Shown here one piece after another: positions 1 to 7,059 of a DNA stretch of 7,059 nt. The DNA comes from Myxococcales bacterium (lineage in GTDB: Bacteria; Myxococcota_C; UBA6777), in contig JALTMC010000161.1 in assembly GCA_027005175.1 (NCBI GenBank), positions 1 through 7,059 of the forward strand. The letters are read 5' to 3'. Every line of letters starts with the position of its first letter. Within the stretch, counting starts at the first letter, position 1. The notes beneath the pieces are model-generated. The model was given only the letters and a program-made list of their open reading frames with translations. It had not been told where the DNA came from and ran no database searches. The position numbers and the translations under genes were made by a program.

Positions 1-295
1 GTGCAAAATGCAAACACGCTTGGCTCCAATTTTTTTGTTGGTAGGCGAGCATACCCAAACGCAGGTGTGCCTTCCCCGCAAGACCTCCCTTGGGAAACTG
101 TCGCAGCAGAGACGTCCATGCCGCAGCCTCCATGGCTGTGTTTCCCTGCCCCAACGCATTCATCGCTTGTCGTTGGAGCTTTCGCTCCTGTGGGGAGATC
201 GAGATACGACGCTCTTTTGTTTGGGACGCAAGGCAACCCGTCAAAAGCAGAGAGAATCCCCAAGCGCATCCAACAAGAAGAAGACCTCGCCTCAT
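1..295 (-). CDS. Lipoprotein with TPR-like N-terminal region (3' part outside window)
   Basis: An open frame of 98 codons runs from ATG at 295-293 off the left edge. The product starts MRRGLLLVG, continues with a hydrophobic stretch and reaches a lipobox LLTGC with C21 as the lipidated cysteine, so a signal peptidase II lipoprotein exported to the envelope is expected. After a basic, Gln-rich stretch, residues 46-98 look like paired helices: AWTSLLRQFPKG, then AHLRLGMLAYQQKNW and SQACLHFA. The second pair fits the TPR pattern, with L80 and G81 at positions 7-8, A84 at 11, A93 at 20 and F97 at 24. This start resembles envelope TPR lipoproteins such as BamD, CpoB/YbgF or the N-terminal part of LpoA-type penicillin-binding protein activators, but the visible part is too short to choose. 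The start is supported by GAGGA seven bases upstream, overlapping the kinase stop codon. The 10-base gap implies co-transcription with the kinase gene. Confidence 0.85.
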   Translation of the reverse strand, partial: MRRGLLLVGCAWGFSLLLTGCLASQTKERRISISPQERKLQRQAMNALGQGNTAMEAAAWTSLLRQFPKGGLAGKAHLRLGMLAYQQKNWSQACLHFA

Positions 296-302
296 CCAGA
301 AA

Positions 303-307
303 TCCTC
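303..307 (-). promoter_or_regulatory. Ribosome binding site of the lipoprotein gene, overlapping the kinase stop codon
   Basis: The minus strand reads TGAGGA, where TGA (308-306) ends the kinase gene and GAGGA (307-303) is the Shine-Dalgarno sequence. A seven-base spacer, TTTCTGG, leads to the ATG at 295. A ribosome ending the kinase gene would sit on this site, so translational coupling is plausible. Confidence 0.75.
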
Positions 308-3300
308 ATACTGTGCCGGACAAAGGAAGAAAGATCGTCACAGAAGTACCTTTTCCTTCCTCCGAATGGACTTCGATCCTACCCTTGTGCTTTTGAATGA
401 TGCCATAAGACATGGACATCCCCAGTCCAGTCCCTTCACCAACAGACCGAGTGGTAAAAAATGGCTCAAAGATGTGTTCGAGCACTTCCTCAGACATCCC
501 ACATCCATCATCTTTAAACTGCAAGAGAAAGTGGTCTTCTTTCACAGACGAGACGATATGCAATGTCCCTTTGTGAGAGTTCTCACCTGTGGGCTTCCGT
601 CGTTCTCGAATCGCCTGATGTGCATTGACCATGATGTTCATAAAAACCTGATTCAACTGAGCAGGCCAGCAGTCCAGACGAGGCTTCGACATATAGTGAC
701 ACACCACATCTACATCTTGAGAAGTATTGGCCTTAAAGAGGGTCAAGGCGGTCTCCAAACCTGCGATGACATCTGCTCTCTTAAATTCACCTTCGTCCAA
801 CCGAGAGAAGCTGCGAAGATCATCCACAATATGCTTGATTCGCTCCGTTCCATCGGAGATCGCACCCAGATTCCGAAACATCGGTGCAAACTTCTTATCA
901 AACAACTCGGTAAGTTCAGAGTCCTCGTTGGCATCGGCCAATTCAAAGATAAATCTTTTGAACTCTGTCAGTCTCCGATGCAAGTTGTTGGCACCTTGCA
1001 ATGTGAAGTTGGCAGGGTTGTTGATCTCATGGGCAACACCCGCAACCATGCTACCAAGGCTAGCCATTTTTTCCGATTCGACGAGCTGAGCCTGAGCATT
1101 TTGTAACTTGAGGTGGCGCTCCTCCAGTTGCTCAAGCGTTTGACTTAATTCGTGAGTGCGCTCGACAACTTTGGCTTCAAGCTCGTTGTACAACGTCGCA
1201 TTCTCTAGAGAAATCGCGGCCTGTGCTGCAAGTATATCGAGGATAGCACATCGCTCTGCTGTAAATGCGTGGGGAAGAAGTTGGTTTTCGATATACAGAA
1301 CCCCCACCATTTTGTTTTGTGTACGAATCGGCATACACAACACAGACCTGGGTTTGTGCTCCACAATATAAAGATCTGTTCCATAACGCTGATCATCTAT
1401 CGCGTTGCCGAGAACAACACGTTCTTGCGAGCGGGCAACAAACCGAATCAAAGTGACGGGAATAGCGGCTTCTTCAAGAGGCACTCCCTGTAGGACCTGA
1501 GTCGTTCCAGCGATCGTATCCACTTGCGCTTCAAGCAGCAACTCCCCATGACGCCGTAACAGTAAGAAACCTTTTTGTGCGCCTGCATTTTCAACAACAA
1601 TATGAAGCAGCTTGCTTAACAACCCCTCCAATACGATCTCACTGGAAATCGCTTGTGTGGCTTTTTGGATCGACAGCATATCCAATTGCCCACCGAGTCC
1701 AGTCGATGTCTGCGTCCCTGTCTTGGAGGTTGATACATTTCTAGCCGGACTCCAATGATACAACTGGTTGGCGTGCAGTGTTGGAAATTCACTCTCCATC
1801 AATTGCACCTTTGCAAGCGCACCCCAACTCATAAAAGTAAGGTGAGCATCGATAAGATAACCTCGTGCCATACGAGGCTGATTGCGCGACAAACAGTACC
1901 GACCGGCACGTTCCAGAGCCATTCCCTCAACATGAAGAAGACCATGTATCTGAGCCATGTGAATCACGTGGTCATACTGTTCCATAATCCCCGTACAATC
2001 GGGGTCCTTCAGGACCTGAAGCTCCACTTCCATCAACAGGTGCTTGGCTTTGTAATTCTCTGGAGCACCTTTCGCCCAAACAGCGTATTGCCGAAGGTTG
2101 GCTTCCATCGCCTCTACATAGTGAGCTTTGGTTTCCTCCTCTGCCTCTGAATATTTTGCGGCAAACAAGATATTTTCATAAAATCGCAAAGCAGCAAAGG
2201 CCACCCCCTGAGGGATAATCGCCGCCGTCTGTTGCGCTGCCCCCAACTTTTCAAGAGCCTCATCATACTGACCAAGGATACACATCACACCCAATTGATG
2301 GGTGTATAGATATCCCAAAGCAGCAGGATAATGCGACAACGAAGAATCGATCTCCTCCACCGAGAGCCCATCACCCTCCAATGCTTTCTTGGCATCCGAG
2401 AGCCCCATGAGGTCAATTACAATATGCTGCATCCCCAGTTGAAAAGAATAGATATCGGTGTATTTAACAACATCCCGCCCAATCAAAGCGTATTCTTGAG
2501 CCTTTTTGAGAAGCTTGGAGAGTTCAACTCCACCTTCAAGCATAAAGGGAGTGATATTAAGAGTAGCCCACCCCGCTGAATTGAAGATTCCGTGTTCCGT
2601 TCCCTCGATGAGAGAGCGTCTGAGATGTACCAGTACCTCGCGAAAAGGATGTTGCCAATGTGCAACAAAGGAGCCGTACATATGATCCACAGGAGCACGA
2701 AGCGCAGAACCATACATATCGTTCAGATCCAGGGCAAGTTGGCCAAATGCATCGGCCTGCTCATATTCTTGCAGTGCCGCAAGAAAGGCCGCATAATAGA
2801 TATAACCAATCGGTGACGTGACGTTGTGCCCATACTCAATAGACAACCGAGCCATTTTTGAGACCACAAATGCAAACAGCTCCGGTTTCACCATCGAAGT
2901 TGGAGCGAGTTCGACCAACAATTCGAGTTGCAATATTGCATCAGGATCGGTCATGGCAGGCAAGCAAGATAGGCTTGCCACAGCCCGCGAATCGAGAAGT
3001 TCTGCGATTCTCGCACCTTCAGCCATAGTCACAGACTGCCAACCTTCACGAGAATCAGGGGTTTCAAATCCAAAGAGGGCAAGAGCCTCCAAACTGGCCT
3101 GAATCGCATCTGCATGTTCACTGGAGATAAGCAGCCGCTTAATTCTCAACTTATGAATGAGGGTTTTTTCCTTTAAACTGTGACACTTCTCTAGTAAGAG
3201 GGCCTCCAAACGCTCCCAAAGGTCGTGTTCCCCGCATGCAACAGCAGCCTCTAAACGACTAAAGTAAAAGTTAAATGCTTCTTCACGATTGTGTTGCCAC

Positions 3301-5657
3301 AGGTCATCGGGCAACAGATCTGTTGCAGTCGTAACAAAGGCGAGAGCAGACTGCCAGGCAGAGGCTTCCATCGCTCGCCTGGCTGCTTGAAGATTCAATG
3401 CAGCCAGTTCATCCCGGTCTTCCTCTAAGGTAAGTAAGCTCCGTCCCATATTCAGGTGATTCACGACATCAAAAAGTGCCTCTGGGTATTCCTCTACTCG
3501 TCCATTCTTTTTTAACAACTGACCAATATTGAGATGAGCCTCAGCGCGTGTATTCGAGTCAAGAAGTTCACTGGCACCTTCCTGGATTCGGTCGTGAAGA
3601 AATCGATAATGAAGCTCCTTTCCCTGTGCCAGAAACGTATCATCTTCTCCAAGGCGCAATCCAATAAATCTGTATTCGTCACCAATAGGTACGATAAGCT
3701 CTTCTTCCACAGCAGGCCACAGGTCATCCGAAACTTGCTGTGGAGTTTGCCCCACCAAATCACCAAGAAGCTGAAGACTGAAACGATTTCCAACACAAGA
3801 AGCCAGTTGTAACAGTTCCTGGGAGGCTTCCGGCAATCGCAGGATTTGCTGAGACATTAACTCAGCAACATGAGCAGAGACATCCTTCCCCTGAATCCCC
3901 GCCATATCCCAGGTCCAGTGGTGAGTTTCACGATCCAAAGAAAGCAAATCATCTTCGTAAATCGTCAACAAAAAACGTTCCACAAAAAACGGGTTACCCA
4001 ACGTTTTCTCAAAGATCAATCTGCCAAGAGGAGTGACTCTTTCGATACTTTGATGCAAAGTATCCGAAACCAATCGACATACATCCTTAAGCTGCAGAGG
4101 CTGCAAGGAGATCTGTGTGAGATTGGAGTTTTTCTCTTCAAGCTCCTGGATTAACAAAGAAAGAGGATGTGCATCAGACACTTCATTGTCCCGGTAAGCC
4201 CCAATCACAAAGAGATATCTCATCGATGGGTCCGTGAGAAGAAGCTTGAGCAGTTGGATGGAGGCCGAGTTGGCCCATTGCAAATCATCAAGGAACAAAA
4301 CAAGGGGAGAATCTGGCGTAGCAAAGGCGCCAACAAACCGAGAGAACACCCGATGAAATCGGTTTTGGGCCTCGATAGGAGCCACCATGGGAACGGCAGG
4401 CTGCTCTCCCAACAAAAGAGCCAATTCAGGTATCACATCCTGCATCAACTGAGCCTGACTCCCCAAAGCCTCTTCGAGAATATCTTTCCAGCCTCGAATC
4501 ACTTCTTCTGGCTCTGTCAAGATATCTTGTACTTTTTGTGAGAAAGCTTGTGAGATGGCTGCGTACGGGATATTTTGAAACTGGTCAAACTTGCCAGAGA
4601 GAAAGCTCCCTCTCGCTTCCACAATAGGCTTGTGGACTTCCTTGATTAAGGAGGTCTTACCAACCCCAGAATAGCCACTTACCAAAAAAAATTGTGCATC
4701 CCCCACACTGGCTTGTGCAAAGGCTTTCATCAAGCCGCGAATCTCTTGCTCTCTACCATACAAACGTTGTGATATCTGGAGTTGTGGCGAGAGATCGGTG
4801 ATACCCAAAGGAAACAACGGTACAGAGCCAGTCTGTAAGAACTGCTCCAGGCAACGTTGCAGATCTTGTTTGAGACCAAATGCACTTTGATACCGGTCTT
4901 CCGGCGTTTTCGCCATTAATTTTAGTATCATCTTCGAGATTTGCAGAGGGACGTGAGTGTTTTCAATATGAGGTGCAGAGGGGACCACTGCGATATGAGA
5001 GTGGATCAAACTCATAGGATCAGACCCAGAAAAAGGTAACTCCCCCACAAACATCTCGTAGAATGTAACACCCAATGAATACAAATCAGAGCGATAATCC
5101 ACAGTTCGATTCATACGGCCCGTTTGTTCTGGTGCAATATAGCCAAGAGTTCCCTCCAAAGAAGAGAGGCTCTGAACCTCCGGAGTTTCACGGGTGAGTT
5201 GTGATGCGAGTTCAAAGTCGATCAGTTGCACGCGTTTTCGGGTGGGCTCGACAATGATATTGGCAGGTTTAATATCTTTGTGAATGACCATTTTCTGATG
5301 CAATCGGTCGAGAATAGAGGCCAATTGAATCGCGATCATCAAGAAACTAGAAACATCCATGGAGTGTTCTTCGATGTATTGACGGAGGGAGACCCCTCCA
5401 ACATCCTCCATCACAAGCACTGGACGCTTCTCAAACTCTAGGAGTTCATAAGGTTTACAAACGCCCTCCACTTCAAGCTGATTGCAAAGTTGAAAGGCAT
5501 ACTGAAAGCGGGCCAAGTCCCGATAAGAAAGAGATTCCGCTGTGCGCTCCTTAATCACGACAGGTTTGGAATCTTTGAGGCATTTCCCCCGATATACAAT
5601 GGAGCGAACTCCCAATGAAAGAACACAATCCACTCTATACCCGGGTAACTGCAACAT
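306..5657 (-). CDS. HstK-type hybrid kinase: Ser/Thr kinase - NTPase - helical repeats - GAF - histidine kinase
   Basis: A 1783-residue signalling protein, predicted cytoplasmic because I see no signal peptide or membrane segment. Domains in order: Hanks-type kinase at about 7-270, with VVIK (K36), HKDIKPAN (D128, N133), DFE in place of DFG (D147), APEQTGRMNR and R255; STAND/AAA-like NTPase at about 299-700, with the YGRE entry motif, Walker A GYSGVGKTS (K334), Walker B LFLDDLQWA (D457, D458) and GAYRDNEV; a mostly helical, TPR-like region at about 700-1300; GAF at about 1330-1485, ending LAAQAAISLENA; a coiled-coil linker at about 1487-1530; histidine kinase at about 1530-1783, with GVAHEINNP (H1543), N box around N1674 and N1678, DDGCG (D1716), FEPFFTTR and GEGTGLGM. 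There is no receiver domain at the C-terminus. This order matches the cyanobacterial HstK family and the multi-domain kinases of other bacteria. The ATG at 5657 is chosen because GAGGAG lies six bases upstream and kinase homology begins within ten residues. It lies 24 bases after the synthase gene. The family is clear; the signal sensed and the targets are unknown. Confidence 0.97.
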   Translation of the reverse strand: MLQLPGYRVDCVLSLGVRSIVYRGKCLKDSKPVVIKERTAESLSYRDLARFQYAFQLCNQLEVEGVCKPYELLEFEKRPVLVMEDVGGVSLRQYIEEHSMDVSSFLMIAIQLASILDRLHQKMVIHKDIKPANIIVEPTRKRVQLIDFELASQLTRETPEVQSLSSLEGTLGYIAPEQTGRMNRTVDYRSDLYSLGVTFYEMFVGELPFSGSDPMSLIHSHIAVVPSAPHIENTHVPLQISKMILKLMAKTPEDRYQSAFGLKQDLQRCLEQFLQTGSVPLFPLGITDLSPQLQISQRLYGREQEIRGLMKAFAQASVGDAQFFLVSGYSGVGKTSLIKEVHKPIVEARGSFLSGKFDQFQNIPYAAISQAFSQKVQDILTEPEEVIRGWKDILEEALGSQAQLMQDVIPELALLLGEQPAVPMVAPIEAQNRFHRVFSRFVGAFATPDSPLVLFLDDLQWANSASIQLLKLLLTDPSMRYLFVIGAYRDNEVSDAHPLSLLIQELEEKNSNLTQISLQPLQLKDVCRLVSDTLHQSIERVTPLGRLIFEKTLGNPFFVERFLLTIYEDDLLSLDRETHHWTWDMAGIQGKDVSAHVAELMSQQILRLPEASQELLQLASCVGNRFSLQLLGDLVGQTPQQVSDDLWPAVEEELIVPIGDEYRFIGLRLGEDDTFLAQGKELHYRFLHDRIQEGASELLDSNTRAEAHLNIGQLLKKNGRVEEYPEALFDVVNHLNMGRSLLTLEEDRDELAALNLQAARRAMEASAWQSALAFVTTATDLLPDDLWQHNREEAFNFYFSRLEAAVACGEHDLWERLEALLLEKCHSLKEKTLIHKLRIKRLLISSEHADAIQASLEALALFGFETPDSREGWQSVTMAEGARIAELLDSRAVASLSCLPAMTDPDAILQLELLVELAPTSMVKPELFAFVVSKMARLSIEYGHNVTSPIGYIYYAAFLAALQEYEQADAFGQLALDLNDMYGSALRAPVDHMYGSFVAHWQHPFREVLVHLRRSLIEGTEHGIFNSAGWATLNITPFMLEGGVELSKLLKKAQEYALIGRDVVKYTDIYSFQLGMQHIVIDLMGLSDAKKALEGDGLSVEEIDSSLSHYPAALGYLYTHQLGVMCILGQYDEALEKLGAAQQTAAIIPQGVAFAALRFYENILFAAKYSEAEEETKAHYVEAMEANLRQYAVWAKGAPENYKAKHLLMEVELQVLKDPDCTGIMEQYDHVIHMAQIHGLLHVEGMALERAGRYCLSRNQPRMARGYLIDAHLTFMSWGALAKVQLMESEFPTLHANQLYHWSPARNVSTSKTGTQTSTGLGGQLDMLSIQKATQAISSEIVLEGLLSKLLHIVVENAGAQKGFLLLRRHGELLLEAQVDTIAGTTQVLQGVPLEEAAIPVTLIRFVARSQERVVLGNAIDDQRYGTDLYIVEHKPRSVLCMPIRTQNKMVGVLYIENQLLPHAFTAERCAILDILAAQAAISLENATLYNELEAKVVERTHELSQTLEQLEERHLKLQNAQAQLVESEKMASLGSMVAGVAHEINNPANFTLQGANNLHRRLTEFKRFIFELADANEDSELTELFDKKFAPMFRNLGAISDGTERIKHIVDDLRSFSRLDEGEFKRADVIAGLETALTLFKANTSQDVDVVCHYMSKPRLDCWPAQLNQVFMNIMVNAHQAIRERRKPTGENSHKGTLHIVSSVKEDHFLLQFKDDGCGMSEEVLEHIFEPFFTTRSVGEGTGLGMSMSYGIIQKHKGRIEVHSEEGKGTSVTIFLPLSGTV

Positions 5658-5681
5658 GGGTTGCTCCTCAACATGAGAATA
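5658..5681 (-). other. 24-base gap between synthase and kinase genes
   Basis: The gap holds the kinase Shine-Dalgarno sequence and nothing else I can recognise. It is too short for a hairpin terminator plus a promoter, so it supports read-through from the synthase gene into the kinase gene. Confidence 0.7.
5664..5669 (-). promoter_or_regulatory. Ribosome binding site of the hybrid kinase gene
   Basis: The minus strand reads GAGGAG followed by the spacer CAACCC and the ATG at 5657. It is a strong Shine-Dalgarno match at a good distance and decides this start over the out-of-frame ATG at 5674-5672, which lies on its other side. Confidence 0.85.
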
Positions 5682-7059
5682 CTAAATGACACTTGTTATA
5701 GCATTTCTCATTTCCTTCGCCAAGATCTGAACATGAGGTTGTCGAATCATTCCCAAGTGGTCACCTGCGCAGAGATGACTTGTGAGAGGCCCCTTCACAA
5801 GCCGCTCCCAACCCAACGCATCCCCTCCTCCCTTCCTCTTTTTCCACAAATTTGCTGTCCAAGGTGACTGAAAGACGTTGACAGGTCCATCATAGGACGG
5901 AGGAGAGTATTGGAAACCATTCCAACAATGCAACACAAACAGTTCAAACATCGGACGCATCGCTGGTTGGTTGAGCATCAACAAGTGAGACTCTTTGGGC
6001 AACAACGCCGCCATGGTCGATCGCTGGAGCCAACTCCGAAAGATCTGCTGCTTCGGTCGATGCTCCTGTGATCCCCCGTTCCAACGGACCTTCTCACTCT
6101 TTGACTCTTCCTGATTTTCGGCTTTCAAGAAGAGATAGTCCTTAAAATGCTCTGTCAACGATCGCAGAGACTGGCCAACAAAAAGTTGAGCCAAGTCGCT
6201 CATCCGGGTGCGAAGCCCATCCATCGGCACCAACTCATCAATCAAGCCAAGGAATGCAACCTCTTCACTTCGTTCTTTAAATTGCAAAGCAAGCTCGTAA
6301 CAGAGATAAGACCCATACGAAAATCCAGCGAGATAATAAGGTCCTTCCGGTTGTAGAAACTGTATCGCCTTTCGATACCGGGTCGCTTGCTCAACACACG
6401 TTCGGTCATAGCTGTGCTCCCCCTCAACACCGCGAGCCTGCAGAGCAAAAACAGGCTGGTCATCGCCGAGTAAGCGGGCCAATTCATAGTAAGGAAAGAT
6501 CACACCTGCAGCAGGATGAGCCAAAAAGAGAGGCGGACGTGTTCCGTGAACCCTCAGCGGGATGAGAATCTCCTCCAGATCGTCTCCCATTGTAGACAGC
6601 TTGCGAGATGCCTCAACCCCGTCATAGTGAAACGGTTTCATTTTTGAAAGAGAAGAGAAGGCAGAGACAATCGGGGTAGTCGCAACCTCAGGGTCATTCT
6701 GGATTTTAGTAGCAAGGCGTGCTCCAGGAGACAAGGCGGTTAGAAGCTGCTCAGCAGCTTCTGAATTCTCAAGTCGCCAAGCCTCCAGTTGCTCCTCATC
6801 GATATATGACGCCATCTGCGACACACAGAGGCTCCGAAACAGAGCTTTCTGCGACAAGGTCAATCCATAACGCTGATAAAGTTGATTCAGTAATCGAACC
6901 GCAAGCAAGGAGTCGGCACCAAGAGAGATGAATTCATCGTATATACCGACCTTATCGAGTCCAAAGAGTTCGGCTGAAAGTTCAGCGATGATGGCCTGCG
7001 CCAGATCTTCGGGAGGAGTGTATGGAGTCAACAAGGCGGGTCGAGGAGAACGTCCGTCC
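5682..7059 (-). CDS. C-terminal part of a modular PKS/NRPS: carrier domain plus type I thioesterase (5' end outside window)
   Basis: This is the end of an assembly-line synthase; the last carrier holds the finished chain and the thioesterase releases it by hydrolysis or cyclisation. The frame is open to the right edge, so the gene is partial. Residues are counted here from the Leu (TTG) codon at 7034. Eight more in-frame codons (DGRSPRPA) lie upstream and give RPALLTPY, a linker often seen just before carrier domains in PKS-type modules, so 7034 is not taken as the start. The carrier spans about 9-80, with phosphopantetheine site LGADSL and attachment serine S42 (codon 6911-6909). An 80-155 linker follows. 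The thioesterase spans about 156-446: AHPAAG near 172 (oxyanion region), nucleophile motif GFSYG with S239, aspartate D266 in GLIDE 27 residues later, and histidine H426 in GDHLGM, so the triad looks complete. A charged segment at about 303-330 falls in the expected lid region. The stop is TAG at 5684-5682. The product, and whether the upstream module is PKS or NRPS, cannot be told from this window. Confidence 0.95.
   Translation of the reverse strand, partial: DGRSPRPALLTPYTPPEDLAQAIIAELSAELFGLDKVGIYDEFISLGADSLLAVRLLNQLYQRYGLTLSQKALFRSLCVSQMASYIDEEQLEAWRLENSEAAEQLLTALSPGARLATKIQNDPEVATTPIVSAFSSLSKMKPFHYDGVEASRKLSTMGDDLEEILIPLRVHGTRPPLFLAHPAAGVIFPYYELARLLGDDQPVFALQARGVEGEHSYDRTCVEQATRYRKAIQFLQPEGPYYLAGFSYGSYLCYELALQFKERSEEVAFLGLIDELVPMDGLRTRMSDLAQLFVGQSLRSLTEHFKDYLFLKAENQEESKSEKVRWNGGSQEHRPKQQIFRSWLQRSTMAALLPKESHLLMLNQPAMRPMFELFVLHCWNGFQYSPPSYDGPVNVFQSPWTANLWKKRKGGGDALGWERLVKGPLTSHLCAGDHLGMIRQPHVQILAKEMRNAITSVI

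Noticed and set aside
29-38. Run of T on the plus strand as a terminator tail
   Set aside because: On the minus strand it is an A-rich run inside the lipoprotein frame (QQKNW) and I see no adjoining hairpin.
292-309. Five-codon open frame ATG to TGA at the kinase-lipoprotein junction
   Set aside because: It arises from the overlap of the kinase end and the Shine-Dalgarno sequence; it has no binding site of its own and no sign of being a leader peptide.
1-400. Two plus-strand open frames at the left edge
   Set aside because: They overlap each other in different frames and run antisense to the lipoprotein frame, which has a signal peptide, a lipobox and a Shine-Dalgarno sequence.
90-1106. A 338-codon open frame on the plus strand
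   Set aside because: It is antisense to the histidine kinase motifs of the minus-strand gene and to the lipoprotein start. It shows no recognisable domain and is explained by the base pattern of the opposite strand.
5672-5674. Alternative ATG start for the kinase gene
   Set aside because: It is out of frame with the kinase, and the Shine-Dalgarno sequence lies downstream of it and in front of the ATG at 5657.
7032-7034. TTG as start codon of the carrier-thioesterase gene
   Set aside because: The frame stays open upstream to the edge and the upstream codons fit a known linker style, so this is an internal leucine codon.
1-7059. CRISPR arrays, tRNA or rRNA genes, insertion sequences, long repeats
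   Set aside because: I looked for regular direct repeats, terminal inverted repeats, transposase motifs and RNA gene signatures and saw none; coding sequence fills almost the whole window.

Overview
The window holds three genes in a row on the minus strand, read from right to left. All are closely spaced and no convincing gene lies on the plus strand. From right to left they are: (1) the 3' end of a modular polyketide or non-ribosomal peptide synthase gene, encoding a carrier domain and a chain-releasing thioesterase, whose 5' part lies beyond the right edge; (2) a complete 1783-residue signalling protein that joins a Hanks-type Ser/Thr kinase domain, a large NTPase, a helical repeat region, a GAF domain and a histidine kinase (HstK-type architecture); (3) the first 98 codons of a lipoprotein with a TPR-like N-terminus, which runs off the left edge.

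The gaps are 24 bases between genes 1 and 2 and 10 bases between genes 2 and 3. Each of genes 2 and 3 has a good Shine-Dalgarno sequence, and the one for gene 3 overlaps the stop codon of gene 2. I see no terminator between them, so the simplest reading is one transcript that starts to the right of the window. There is no stretch of 300 bases or more without a gene.

The organism is a bacterium, probably Gram-negative, judging from a signal peptidase II lipoprotein with a BamD/CpoB-like TPR start. Kinase-NTPase-GAF-histidine kinase fusions are common in cyanobacteria and in predatory or social groups such as myxobacteria, and modular synthases are common in the same groups. Base composition looks balanced by eye, which argues against a typical very GC-rich myxobacterium. 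I cannot fix the lineage from this sequence.

If the three genes work together, the likely picture is a secondary-metabolite assembly line whose last protein releases the product, followed by a large cytoplasmic sensor kinase that may control production or respond to the product, and an envelope lipoprotein of unknown role. The synthase and kinase identities rest on clear motifs. The functional link between them is inference from gene order only.
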